A stretch of DNA of 43,299 bases, from the NCBI GenBank assembly GCA_022839105.1, contig JALHDH010000011.1, positions 1 through 43,299 of the forward strand, read 5' to 3'. Made by a program: the position numbers and the translations under genes. The notes under the pieces are model-generated. The model ran no database searches and had not been told where the DNA came from. It saw nothing but the letters and a program-made list of their open reading frames with translations. Of this stretch, positions 23,873-32,904 are shown piece after piece (the first letter of the stretch is position 1; the number at the start of each line of letters is the position of its first letter). Source of the stretch: a bacterium. GTDB taxonomy: Bacteria > Vulcanimicrobiota > Xenobia > Xenobiales > Xenobiaceae.

Positions 23873-24568
23873 ATGATCTTCAACCTCTTCAAGAAGAAGA
23901 AGGGCGGCCTGAAGCTCAGGCCCAAGCAGGAGGTGGAGATCGAGTTCCTTTCCGACGAGTCGGACGGCTACGAGTGCCACTTCACCCGGATCCTGGACAT
24001 CCAGCGCAAGAAGGTCATCCTCAAGGCCCCGGGCACCGAGCGCCGGCCGATCCGGATGATTCCGGGTCAGCAACTGACGATCACCACCCTCGAAGAGAAC
24101 GTCCTGTATGCCTTCCAGGCCACGGTGCTGGATGCCACCGAGCGGGAATTCGACATCACGCCCCCCGCCAACGTCCGCGAGGAAGAACTGCCGGTCCGGG
24201 ACGAGCACTTCCGGCTCGAGGTCCCGATCACGGTGGAGTATCGGGCCATGAGCACGGCCCACACCCAGGTGGCCCAGACCTTCGCGATCACCTCGGCCGG
24301 TCTGGTCCTGGCCACCAACCTGCCGATCCCGCCGGGCACCAACCTGCACATGGAGCTGGAGATTCCCAGCACCCCCGACATCCGGACCAAGGGCCGGGCG
24401 GTCGGCAGCGAGAAACACCCGAACCTGAAGGGCAAGCACCTCTCGGAGATCGAGTTCGAGGACATGTCCGAGTCCGATCGGGACACGGTCCTGCGCTACG
24501 CAATCTACTCCCGGCGCCGGCAGGAGCGCCAGCTCGAGCGGGGCGAAGGCGAAGAGACCGGTCGCTAG
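23873..24568 (+). CDS. PilZ-type protein with YcgR-like N-terminal domain
   Basis: A 231-aa cytoplasmic protein. Residues 1-100 resemble the YcgR-like N-terminal barrel (QEVEIEFLSDESDGYECHF, QLTITTLEENVLYAF). Residues 105-215 are PilZ-like (DEHFRLEVPITVEYRAM, then KGRAVGSEKHP and SEIEFEDMSE). The RxxxR and D/NxSxxG motifs are altered to RDEHFR and ITSAGL, so c-di-GMP binding is uncertain. A lysine-rich start (MIFNLFKKKKGGLK) may touch membrane or nucleic acid. The ATG at 23873 has AGGAGGA at about 9 nt. A 12-bp perfect hairpin follows the stop. Confidence 0.8.
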   Translation: MIFNLFKKKKGGLKLRPKQEVEIEFLSDESDGYECHFTRILDIQRKKVILKAPGTERRPIRMIPGQQLTITTLEENVLYAFQATVLDATEREFDITPPANVREEELPVRDEHFRLEVPITVEYRAMSTAHTQVAQTFAITSAGLVLATNLPIPPGTNLHMELEIPSTPDIRTKGRAVGSEKHPNLKGKHLSEIEFEDMSESDRDTVLRYAIYSRRRQERQLERGEGEETGR

Positions 24569-24596
24569 GCCTAGCCTCCACCCGGGGACCCCTCCA

Positions 24597-24624
24597 GAAG
24601 AGAGCCCGCCCCCGGGCTCTCTTC
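24597..24624. other. Perfect 12-bp hairpin between the PilZ-type gene and glmS-like gene
   Basis: GAAGAGAGCCCG (24597-24608) pairs without mismatch with 24613-24624 around CCCC. It starts 29 nt after the PilZ-type stop. The next bases are AGGATCC, so there is no U-tract. A 7-bp hairpin (24715-24729) follows just before the glmS-like ribosome site. Confidence 0.65.
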
Positions 24625-24750
24625 AGGATCCAGGGCTCGAAAGGCCTGGCGCGAAAGGGCGCCGGCCGCGGCAGGCGAAGGGGCTGGCCCCCTGGCCCGC
24701 CGGGCCGGACCCGAGGGGCGCTGCGCCCCAACAATAAAGGAGATCCTCTC

Positions 24751-27700
24751 GTGTGCGGCATCGCTGGAATCGTCTATGAGTCTCGTGGGGCCGACGGCCC
24801 CGACTGGGTCGAGCTTTGCGCCGCCCTGGAGGGAATCTCGAAAGCCTCAAGGGACCCGGGCTCTCCCCCCGACGAGCTCCTGGAGCGCCTGGAGGCAGCC
24901 GTCTGCGGGCTTCGCGAACTGCCCGCGGTGGAATCCCTGTGGCGGGAGCCGCACCTGGTCGAAACCCTGTCCCGGGGAGCCCGGGACCTGGGCGACTGGG
25001 AGGCCCGGACCCGTCAGGCGGTCCTGGATCCGACCCGGCCCACCCCCACGGATCTCCTGGAGCGCTGGAACGCGCTCTGGGTCCGTTGCCGGGACCTGAA
25101 CTGGACCCTGGAGAGGGATGTCCTGGGCTCCCTGGAGCGCCTGCGGGCCCTGCTGCCCGAGGACCTGCGCCAGGAGCCTCGAGCCCGCTATGAGGCCTGG
25201 AAGATGGCTGCCGTCCTGGAGAATATCGGCAGGATGGAGGTGCGCGGAAGGGATAGCCTGGGGATCTCGGCCCTGGTGGCCTTCGAGGATCCCGAGACCT
25301 ACCGGCTCTTCCTGGCCCACCTGACGGAAGTCGGCCTGGAATCGGAATGGTCCGAGCGCACCTCCAGGCGGGACCTGGTCGGCGGCGCCGTCCGCGTGGA
25401 CTCCATCTCGGCCCGCCCCAGCCTGCTCTTCGCCTACAAGGTCGCCGAAGAGGTCGGGGCCCTGGGCGACAACGTGCATGCCCTGCGCCAGGAACTGCGC
25501 TCGGATCGGCTGATCTGGGCAGCCCTGACGGCCCCCCGGACCTCGACCAACATGTGGTCGCATACCCGCTGGGCCTCGAACGGAATCATCAGCCAGGCCA
25601 ATTGCCACCCGGTGGATGAAGAGACCCTGCAGGACCCCGCCCCGCCCCGGGAGGGCCCCTGGATCAGCGCCGCCCTGAACGGAGACGTCGACAATTACCA
25701 GGAGCTGCTGACCTTCCTGGAGCGGGAGACCGGAAGGCGCGTCTCGGCCCGCATCACCACCGACGCCAAGATCATCCCCGTGATGGTGGAGCACTACCGA
25801 CGCCAGATGGGCGACCTGGGCGCCGCCTTCCGGCGGGCCGTGGCCGAATTCGAGGGTTCCACGGCCATCGTCATGCACTCCAGCCTGGATCCCGATCGGG
25901 TCTATCTGGCCTTGCGCGGCAGCGGTCAGTCGATGTTCGTCGGATTGTGCCAGGGAGGCTACACCTTCGCCTCGGAGCTGTACGGGGTGGTCGAGCAGAC
26001 CTCGCGGTTCCTGCGCATGGACGGGACCTCCGAGAGAATCCCGGGCCGCCCGGAGACGGCCGGCCAGATCCTGATCCTGGACCGCAAGGCCTCCGGTGGC
26101 CTGGAGGGGATCGAGGCCTGGTCGGTGGACGGGCATCGCCTGGAGCTGCACGAGTCCGACGTCCGCGTCGCCGAGATCACCACCCGGGACATCAACCGCG
26201 GCCAGCATGAGCACTTCCTGCTCAAAGAGATCTTCGACGCCCCCGAATCCGTGACCAAGACCCTGCAGGGCAAGTTCCTCCTGCCGGCCCAGGGCCAGGA
26301 CGACGAGATGACCGTCAACCTGGGTCCCGAGGTCTTCCCCACCCACCTGGTCGAGAAGGTCCAGGCCCGCCAGATCCGGCGGGTCCTGCTCATCGGACAG
26401 GGCACCGCCGCAGTGGCCGGTGCCGCCGTCTGTTCCATGATGGAGCGCAGCCTGAGCGGGGCCGGAATCGAGATCCGGGCCGTCAAGGCCACCGAACTCT
26501 CCGGCTACGCCATGGAACAGGACATGTCCGAGACCCTGGTCCTGGCGGTCTCGCAGTCGGGAACCACCACGGACACCAACCGGACGGTGGACCTGGTCCG
26601 CTCGCGAGGGGCGACGGTGATCGGGATCGTCAACCGGCGCAACTCCGACCTGGTCTACAAGGTGGACGGGGTCCTGTATACCAGCGACGGGCGCGACATC
26701 GAGATGTCGGTGGCCTCGACCAAGGCCTTCTACAGCCAGGTCGTGGCCGGCTACCTGATCGGCCTGCGCCTGGCCTTGTTGCTGGGGACCCTGACCCATC
26801 GCGAGATCCGCCGCGAGCTTCAGGAGCTCGAGCGATTGCCCCAGAAGATGACCTCGATCCTCGAGGCCCGAGGGCAGATCCGCGAGCTGGCCGAGCGCTT
26901 CGCCACCACCCGCCGGGATTGGGCCGTGGTGGGAAGCGGGTGCACCCGCGCGGCGGCCGACGAGATCCGCATCAAGCTCAGCGAGCTGTGCTACAAGTCG
27001 ATCGCTACCGACTATATCGAGGACAAGAAGCATATCGATCTGTCCAGCGAGCCGCTGACCCTGGTCTGCGCGGCCGGACTCTCGTTGATGGCCCTGCGCG
27101 ACGCGGTGAAGGAAGTCGCCATCTTCAAGTCCCACAAGTCGATCCCCATCGTGATCTGCACCGAGGGTTTCGATGCCTTCGAACCCTACGCGGCAGGCGT
27201 GATCTACGTGCCGCGGGCCTCCGAGAACGCCTCGGTCCTCCTGAACACGGTCGTCGGGCACCTCTGGGGCTACTACTGCGCCCTGGCCATCGACCAGGGG
27301 GCGGTCCGGCTGCGCTCGGCCCGGGCCCTGGCCGTCCGCCACCTGGCCAGCGAGGCCGGACTGGCCCTGACCCCCTCGACCCTCAAGCAACTCCTGACCA
27401 TCGGGCGGGCCTTCCAGGACGACCTGAAGAATGGCCGGATGAACAGCTCGCTCTCGGTGGATTCAGGCGTGGCGCTCTCGCTGCTCTTCCAGTACTTCAC
27501 CGGCGCCCAGCCGCTGCGCCAGTTCACCCAGGACTTCCAGAAGGAGGCCACCCGGGGCAGCCTGGCCGACACCATGGTGACCTGCCTTTCCCGGGCCATC
27601 CAGGAGCTCTCGCGCCCCATCGACGCCATCAAGCACCAGGCCAAGACGATCACGGTGGGGATCTCCCGCTCGGACGAGGCGGTCGAGGGAGTCCTCTTCC

Positions 27701-28269
27701 AGGCCCTGCAGGAACTCGACGTGGCCCCCGAGGCCGTCCCCTACCGGGATCTGGCCCTGATGCGAGCCCTCTCGCCCGCCGTCGAGTCGGTGGCAGGGGC
27801 CACGGTCTACGAGGTCGAGGGTCTCGGCGCCCTGGGCGATGTCGGCCCCGAGGCCCGGATCCGGGTGCTGCGCAAGACCGGGGTGGCAGCCAACCTGCGC
27901 TCGAGGGCTGACCTGGGCCATCCGCTGGTCGGAACCAAGCAGCGCGTGGTCAGCACCCGGACCACCTACGTCGGACGGGGGCGGAACGACAACCGCCCCC
28001 TGATGATGGTCCCGGTCCTGCCCAGTGGCCAGGTGGAACACCTGGTGCTCCTGCACCTGCGGTTCGTCGAGGATCTCCCCGCCGAAGCCAAGCTCGAGCT
28101 TCTGCGCGACCTCTCCAACCGCTACGAGGACCTCAAGAGCCTGGTCGAGGAAGCCAACCTGATCTGGCGCGATGAGTTCGTGCAGGGCCTCAGGGTCGAG
28201 GATCTGGTCACCCTGCCCGTGGACGACCTGGCCGAGCGGGTCCTGAACCTCAGCGCACTTCGGGCCTGA
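24751..28269 (+). CDS. Oversized GlmS-like glutamine:fructose-6-phosphate aminotransferase
   Basis: A 1172-aa protein, about twice the usual 610. It opens with MCGIAGIVYES, so Cys2 is the glutaminase nucleophile. After about 200 extra residues the rest of the class II amidotransferase domain appears: SHTRWASNG (Arg about 273), AALNGDVDNY (about 310) and TTDAKIIPVM. Two SIS sugar-isomerase domains follow: SQSGTTTDTN (about 601) with SVASTKAFYSQ, and VVGSGCTRAAADEI (about 727). About 320 further residues have no counterpart in ordinary GlmS and lack the family's last motif ending in KSVTVE. The GTG at 24751 has AAGGAG at 8 nt. The enzyme should make glucosamine-6-phosphate, but the changed architecture leaves the substrate open. 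Confidence 0.85.
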   Translation: MCGIAGIVYESRGADGPDWVELCAALEGISKASRDPGSPPDELLERLEAAVCGLRELPAVESLWREPHLVETLSRGARDLGDWEARTRQAVLDPTRPTPTDLLERWNALWVRCRDLNWTLERDVLGSLERLRALLPEDLRQEPRARYEAWKMAAVLENIGRMEVRGRDSLGISALVAFEDPETYRLFLAHLTEVGLESEWSERTSRRDLVGGAVRVDSISARPSLLFAYKVAEEVGALGDNVHALRQELRSDRLIWAALTAPRTSTNMWSHTRWASNGIISQANCHPVDEETLQDPAPPREGPWISAALNGDVDNYQELLTFLERETGRRVSARITTDAKIIPVMVEHYRRQMGDLGAAFRRAVAEFEGSTAIVMHSSLDPDRVYLALRGSGQSMFVGLCQGGYTFASELYGVVEQTSRFLRMDGTSERIPGRPETAGQILILDRKASGGLEGIEAWSVDGHRLELHESDVRVAEITTRDINRGQHEHFLLKEIFDAPESVTKTLQGKFLLPAQGQDDEMTVNLGPEVFPTHLVEKVQARQIRRVLLIGQGTAAVAGAAVCSMMERSLSGAGIEIRAVKATELSGYAMEQDMSETLVLAVSQSGTTTDTNRTVDLVRSRGATVIGIVNRRNSDLVYKVDGVLYTSDGRDIEMSVASTKAFYSQVVAGYLIGLRLALLLGTLTHREIRRELQELERLPQKMTSILEARGQIRELAERFATTRRDWAVVGSGCTRAAADEIRIKLSELCYKSIATDYIEDKKHIDLSSEPLTLVCAAGLSLMALRDAVKEVAIFKSHKSIPIVICTEGFDAFEPYAAGVIYVPRASENASVLLNTVVGHLWGYYCALAIDQGAVRLRSARALAVRHLASEAGLALTPSTLKQLLTIGRAFQDDLKNGRMNSSLSVDSGVALSLLFQYFTGAQPLRQFTQDFQKEATRGSLADTMVTCLSRAIQELSRPIDAIKHQAKTITVGISRSDEAVEGVLFQALQELDVAPEAVPYRDLALMRALSPAVESVAGATVYEVEGLGALGDVGPEARIRVLRKTGVAANLRSRADLGHPLVGTKQRVVSTRTTYVGRGRNDNRPLMMVPVLPSGQVEHLVLLHLRFVEDLPAEAKLELLRDLSNRYEDLKSLVEEANLIWRDEFVQGLRVEDLVTLPVDDLAERVLNLSALRA

Positions 28270-28278
28270 ATCAGGGCC

Positions 28279-29280
28279 TCAGCGGGCCGGCCGGGCAGGC
28301 GCGCCCGGGGCGGGTGGGGCCCCTGGAGGCGAAGCCTGGCCATCGGGGCTTCCGGATCCCGTGGGAACGGGGAGGGGAGCCTCAAAGCCGGCCTGTCCGT
28401 CGGGAACCTGGCGGGGGCGCCAGACCCGGCTCTTGCGGTCCGAAAACTGCACCACCTCGATGTCCTGGCCTTCCAGGCGGACCACCACCGACCAGGCCGT
28501 CCGGTCGTCGGCCAGGACGGTGCGTCCCGTCACCACGTCGAGGAGGACCAGGCCCTCGACCCGACCGGTCCCGGTGAGCGTCGTGCCCTCCGGGACGTTC
28601 CCTCCGGCGACCGGCACGATATTCCCCGAGACCTGGACCCGGGCCACCACCAGATCCCCCTCCTGGCGGAAATCGACCAGCTTGTAGTTCAGGCGGTGCT
28701 GCAACCGGATGGGGGTGTCCTTGAGCAGCCCGGACTCCAGGGCGGATTCCCAACGCCCCGTCCAGGTGGATCCAGGTCGGACCCGGGTGCGGGGAAGCCC
28801 GGGCCAGAAGCCCGCCAGCAGCTCGCTGAAACGCCCCTCGTCCAGAACCCGCGAGGGCTTGCCGTCCAGGCGGGTCAGATTGGCCAACAGGCCCGTCGAC
28901 AATCCCCGCATCCGGTAGGAGTTGGCCAGCAATCCCTCTCCGCCGGTGGTGCCGAGCTGCTCGGAGCGGACCTCGGTGATCCGGTATCCCAGGACGGCCT
29001 CGGCGCCGGCGCCCTCCACCGTCTCCTGCATGGCGAAGCGGAGATCGTAGCTCTCGGGGCGCGCGCTCTGGGTCGGGACGGTCAGTCCCTCCTCGGTCAG
29101 AGGGCGGATCTCGGTTCCACTGGAGATCAGCGAACGGACATGGACCGGTTCGGAGGATCCGACCTGAAGGTCGTGCGCCAGGCGAAGACCGACCAGGCTG
29201 TATCGGAGGCCCGGAACCAGGAGGATCACGGCCCCGATCACCCCCAAGAAGACTGCGATTCCAGCCAGAATTCGCTTCAT
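28279..29280 (-). CDS. Membrane-anchored protein of unknown function
   Basis: A 333-aa protein with one N-terminal hydrophobic segment (ILAGIAVFLGVIGAVILLVPG) and a mostly beta-rich exported body, ending in a Pro/Ala/Gly-rich tail. The body has repeated strands with paired charges, for example LVVARVQVSGNIVPV and VEGLVLLDVVTGRTVL, typical of extracytoplasmic lipoprotein-like folds. I recognise no enzyme motif. The start at 29280 has a weak ribosome site. It converges with the glmS-like gene (9 bp between stops) and sits 55 bp after the MFS gene. Confidence 0.75.
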   Translation of the reverse strand: MKRILAGIAVFLGVIGAVILLVPGLRYSLVGLRLAHDLQVGSSEPVHVRSLISSGTEIRPLTEEGLTVPTQSARPESYDLRFAMQETVEGAGAEAVLGYRITEVRSEQLGTTGGEGLLANSYRMRGLSTGLLANLTRLDGKPSRVLDEGRFSELLAGFWPGLPRTRVRPGSTWTGRWESALESGLLKDTPIRLQHRLNYKLVDFRQEGDLVVARVQVSGNIVPVAGGNVPEGTTLTGTGRVEGLVLLDVVTGRTVLADDRTAWSVVVRLEGQDIEVVQFSDRKSRVWRPRQVPDGQAGFEAPLPVPTGSGSPDGQASPPGAPPAPGAPARPAR

Positions 29281-29335
29281 CGAAGAGCACCGCCCAGGGG
29301 CCGCCGGAAGAGCCGGCTGCAGGATGGCCGGCCTT

Positions 29336-30535
29336 CTACGGGGTCCGGTCGGGAAAGTCCTCCCCTCGTTCCAGGCGGCGATGCACCAGCGAGACGACGA
29401 AGACCACGCAGGCGACCCCCAGGAAGGTGCTCGGATAGCCCGCCAGGTGAGCCAGCAGCCCCGAGGTCGTGGCCCCCGCGAAAGCGCCGAACTCGACGGC
29501 GGCGGTGAAGAGGCTCACCCCCATGCCCCGCCGGGCCGCCCCCACCCTGCGGACCGCCAGGCTGGAGAGGGCCGGATAGATCAGGCCGTGTCCCATCCCG
29601 CCCAGCACGGCCGCCCCCCAGAGGGCCGGAGCTCCCAGCCAGCCCCCCGGCTCCAGGCGGCTGAGCAGGCCCAGCCCCAGAGCCTGGCACAGGAGGGCCG
29701 GAGCCACCACCCGGACGGCCCCGACGCGATCCGCCAGGCGCCCGGCGAAGAGCCGGACCGAGACCGAGGCGACGTTGTAGACGGTGAAGAAGACACCGAC
29801 TCCGGAATGACCTTGGGAGGCGACGAAAGGAGCCGCGAAGGCGAGCAGGGTCCCCGAAGAGATCCCGAAGGCCACCGCGCCCAGCGTCGTCCCCTGGAGA
29901 TTCCGGGACCAGCCCAGATGCCAGAACTCACGAGCCTCAGGCGGCGGTCCGAGCGACTCGGGCATCTGGTCCCCCAGACGGCGCGCCAGCAGCGCCCCTC
30001 CCAGGGCCAGGCCTCCAGCCAGGCCGAAGACGGACTCGAACCCGCCGAAGGAAAGCGCCGCTTCTGCCAGGACCGGCCCCGCGGCCCCCGAGACCAGACC
30101 CGAGATCCCGAAGAAGCCCATGACCTCGGCCCGGCGTCCCTCGGGGGCGAAGTCCGCGATCCAGGTCCACATCGCCGTGAAGTAGAAGGCCATGGCCACC
30201 CCCTGCATGCCGCGCACCACGAGGGTGAGGCCCAGACTCGGGGGAAAGGCCAGCCAGGCCAGGGCCAGCAGCCCCTGCAGGCAGGCCCCCTGGATGAAGA
30301 ACTGTCGACGCCCCCGCTGATCCAGACGAGCCCCCACCCAGGGACGGGCGAAGACCGAGACCAGGGAGAAGGCTCCGGCCACCAGGCCGATCTCCCAGCG
30401 AGGCATGCCGTGAGCTTCCAGGTACAGGGGCAGCAACACGAACATGGTGGCCCCGGACAGGCACATCAGGTTCACGAGGTTGGCCTGCCAGAAGGGCAGG
30501 GTGAAAGGAGGTCTGGAGAAAGGCAGCACGGACAT
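29336..30535 (-). CDS. MFS transporter
   Basis: A 399-aa membrane protein with about 12 helices and major-facilitator hallmarks: the loop 2-3 motif RPWVGARLDQRGRRQFF in the first half and its echo GRLADRVGAVRVV in the second. The substrate is not evident; sugar or drug export are both possible. The ATG at 30535 has no clear ribosome site but places the first helix correctly. It is divergent from an HxlR-type regulator, which is often the case for exporters controlled by such regulators. Confidence 0.85.
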   Translation of the reverse strand: MSVLPFSRPPFTLPFWQANLVNLMCLSGATMFVLLPLYLEAHGMPRWEIGLVAGAFSLVSVFARPWVGARLDQRGRRQFFIQGACLQGLLALAWLAFPPSLGLTLVVRGMQGVAMAFYFTAMWTWIADFAPEGRRAEVMGFFGISGLVSGAAGPVLAEAALSFGGFESVFGLAGGLALGGALLARRLGDQMPESLGPPPEAREFWHLGWSRNLQGTTLGAVAFGISSGTLLAFAAPFVASQGHSGVGVFFTVYNVASVSVRLFAGRLADRVGAVRVVAPALLCQALGLGLLSRLEPGGWLGAPALWGAAVLGGMGHGLIYPALSSLAVRRVGAARRGMGVSLFTAAVEFGAFAGATTSGLLAHLAGYPSTFLGVACVVFVVSLVHRRLERGEDFPDRTP

Positions 30536-30692
30536 CTTTCCGGGGCCGGGGGTTTCCCTTCCGCCGGGAACTCTCCTGGCACCCGCAGCCCCTGAGGCAA
30601 TCTCCCGCTCCAGAGGCGGCCTGGGGTAGGATGGCGCGGGAACCTGAAGAATCATGGGCTTTGAATGGAATCCCAGAGCGGCTGGGGAGGGC

Positions 30693-31118
30693 ATGGGACG
30701 GATGCGGGAAATCAACCCCAAAAACCAGGAGCGGGCCCGGCGCGCGCGTTTCCGGGTCCGCGGCGGGGGTCCGGTGCGGGCGACCATCGCGCTCCTGGAG
30801 CAGAAATGGACCCTGGCCATCCTCCTGGCCCTGCTCAAGGAGAAGCGCCGATTCACCGAACTGGCCGAGCTGACCCCGGGTCTCAACACCCGCACCCTGA
30901 CCGAGCGGCTTCGCACCCTGGAGCGCCTGGAGATCGTCGAGCGTCACGAGGCCGAGAACTGCCGCAGGGGCGTCGAATACTCCCTGACCGAGAAGGGGCG
31001 GGCCCTGCGCACGGTCCTCCGCAGCATCGCTCGCTGGGGTCGCCGCTGGATGGCTCCAACCACCCCCTCGGGGAACCTTTCCCCTCCCCCCTCGGAGGCT
31101 CTGTCCTCCCCGACCTGA
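30693..31118 (+). CDS. HxlR-family transcriptional regulator
   Basis: A 141-aa winged-helix protein. KWTLAILLALLKEKRRFTELAEL and the recognition helix region NTRTLTERLRTLERL fit the HxlR family, and RRGVEYSLTEKGRAL forms the wing. HxlR proteins are small cytosolic regulators that sense redox or electrophile signals, often through a Cys; here one Cys lies in ENCRRG. Start codons at 30654, 30693 and 30702 are all in frame. I favour 30693 since GGAGG lies directly before it. It is divergent from the MFS transporter and may control it. Confidence 0.82.
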   Translation: MGRMREINPKNQERARRARFRVRGGGPVRATIALLEQKWTLAILLALLKEKRRFTELAELTPGLNTRTLTERLRTLERLEIVERHEAENCRRGVEYSLTEKGRALRTVLRSIARWGRRWMAPTTPSGNLSPPPSEALSSPT

Positions 31119-31161
31119 ACCGGGATGGACCTGATGGCGGGCCGACCCGCCCGGAGGCGAC

Positions 31162-32904
31162 TTGAAGCGCTTGCGCGATCGGCTGGCCCTGGTCTTCGGG
31201 GGCCTGATGTTCTGTCTGCTCGTGACCATCATCGTCAACGAGGAGTCGGTCCTTTCCCGGCTGGTCGAAGATCTCGAAACCCAGCGTTTCAGCTCAGCCG
31301 CCGCGAACTTCCGGGATCGCCTGGAAGCCGTCCTGGACCTGCACGCGGCCCGGCTCGAGGAACTCGACCGCACCGAGCACCTGGAGGATCGCGTCCTGTC
31401 GGCGGGCGGGCATGCGGCCAGCGAAGCCCTGGACCTGGCCCGCCGCATCGGCGCCGAGCGCGTCGTGCTGGCGGACCCCGACGGTCGGATCCTGGCCGCC
31501 GATCCCCAGGATCGGGTCACCGAGGAACTCCTCGAGGAGCTCCCGGCCCTGGGCCAGACCCGGAAGGCCCTGGTCCTCCTCCCCGAAGGAGTGCACCTGG
31601 TCAGCACCCGGGCCTTCGTCCGAGACGGGAAGCCCAGCCTGTTCCTCCTTCTGGCCGACCACGTGGGCGTCGAGCAGCTCCGACGGGCCGCCGGGGGCGA
31701 GGACGATCTGCTCTTCCTGACCTCGGCCGGCCGAGTCCTGGAGACCTGCCTTCCTCCGGGGAGCGACCTGCCTGACGCCGAGAGCCTCCAGAAGAGCTTC
31801 GAACCCCACCTGCGGAATGCCCCGGCGCGTCAGGGCATCTGGAGACTGGAACTGGCGGGGATCCCCCTGGTCCTGACCAGCCGACCGCTCCTGGCGCCCA
31901 CGGCGAGCGGGCCGGGGGTCGACCTGTGGTTCGGCCGTCTGGCCGAAGAGGTCTACGCGCCCGTCGAGGGACAGCGCCAGCGGGTCGCCGCACTCGGTCT
32001 GGCCGGAATCTTCGGGGTCCTGGCCGCCGCCTTCGCCCTCTCGGGCCGGATCACCCGACCCCTGGAGCACCTCAATCGGAGCATGAGGCGGGTGACCCAG
32101 GGAGAACTCAACCCCATCGAGGTCTCGGGACGCGACGAGGTGGCCCAGTTGGCGACCTCCTTCAACGCCCTGACCTCCTGGCTGCGCCAGAGACAGCTCC
32201 TGCGCCGCTACGTCCCGGTCGAAGCGCGCCAGCGCATCGATGCCGACTCGGAAGGGCGGGTGGTCCTGGGAGGGCAGCGCACCCGGGTCACGGTCCTCTA
32301 CTCGGATCTGCGCGGGTTCACGGCCCTCTCCGAGCAGTTGGATGCCAGCGAGGTGGTGGATCTGCTCAACGAGTACCTGAACGCGATGATCGCGGTCCTC
32401 CACTCCAACGGCGGGGACATCAGCGACTACCTGGGCGACGCGATCCTGGCCGTCTTCCACGACGGAGAGGAACCCTCGGGCCTGCGGGCCGTGCGCACGG
32501 CCCTGCAGATGCTCTCGGCCCTGGAGGCCCTGAGGCTCGAAAGCCGGAATCCCCAAGTCCGGAAGCTGAGGATGGGCATCGGAATCCACACGGGCGACGC
32601 CGTGGAAGGCAATATCGGTTCGGAGGAACGGCTCAAGCACGCCGTGGTGGGCGATACCGTCAACATCGGAGCCCGGGTCCAGGACCGCTCCCGCGACGGC
32701 CGCCACACCTGCATCCTGATCACCGAGACGACCCGCCAGGAGGTGGGCGAAGAGATCCCCTTGGCCTTCTTCGGGAACGAGGTCCTCAAGGGAAAGAGCG
32801 CGCCCGTCCCGATCTGGGAGGTGGTGGCCGACCCCGCCCCCCCCCGGAATCAGTCCGAATCCTCACCCGGCGCAGGGGGTGGGGCTCCCTCGGAAGCCAC
32901 CTGA
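31162..32904 (+). CDS. Membrane class III adenylate/guanylate cyclase with HAMP domain
   Basis: A 580-aa receptor-type cyclase. A membrane helix near the start (LALVFGGLMFCLLVTII), an extracytoplasmic sensor of about 235 residues, a second helix (about 270-290), a HAMP linker (ITRPLEHLNRSMRRVTQGEL) and a class III catalytic domain (about 370-555). Metal aspartates are Asp382 in YSDLRGFTAL and Asp426 in LGDAILAVF; the transition-state Asn/Arg pair is in TVNIGARV. The residues that read the base are swapped: Asp at 422 where Lys is usual and Lys at 492 where Asp is usual. The TTG at 31162 has GGAGG 4 nt upstream; no ATG fits. It overlaps the convergent EcsC gene by 55 bp. Confidence 0.88.
   Translation: MKRLRDRLALVFGGLMFCLLVTIIVNEESVLSRLVEDLETQRFSSAAANFRDRLEAVLDLHAARLEELDRTEHLEDRVLSAGGHAASEALDLARRIGAERVVLADPDGRILAADPQDRVTEELLEELPALGQTRKALVLLPEGVHLVSTRAFVRDGKPSLFLLLADHVGVEQLRRAAGGEDDLLFLTSAGRVLETCLPPGSDLPDAESLQKSFEPHLRNAPARQGIWRLELAGIPLVLTSRPLLAPTASGPGVDLWFGRLAEEVYAPVEGQRQRVAALGLAGIFGVLAAAFALSGRITRPLEHLNRSMRRVTQGELNPIEVSGRDEVAQLATSFNALTSWLRQRQLLRRYVPVEARQRIDADSEGRVVLGGQRTRVTVLYSDLRGFTALSEQLDASEVVDLLNEYLNAMIAVLHSNGGDISDYLGDAILAVFHDGEEPSGLRAVRTALQMLSALEALRLESRNPQVRKLRMGIGIHTGDAVEGNIGSEERLKHAVVGDTVNIGARVQDRSRDGRHTCILITETTRQEVGEEIPLAFFGNEVLKGKSAPVPIWEVVADPAPPRNQSESSPGAGGGAPSEAT

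Noticed and set aside
24569..24750. glmS ribozyme/riboswitch
   Set aside because: The spacer is structured, but I could not find the conserved ribozyme core or cleavage site, and the RNA class is mainly known from Firmicutes.
24847..27390. 847-codon minus-strand frame inside the glmS-like gene
   Set aside because: Antisense to conserved amidotransferase and SIS motifs; composition typical of a shadow frame in GC-rich DNA.
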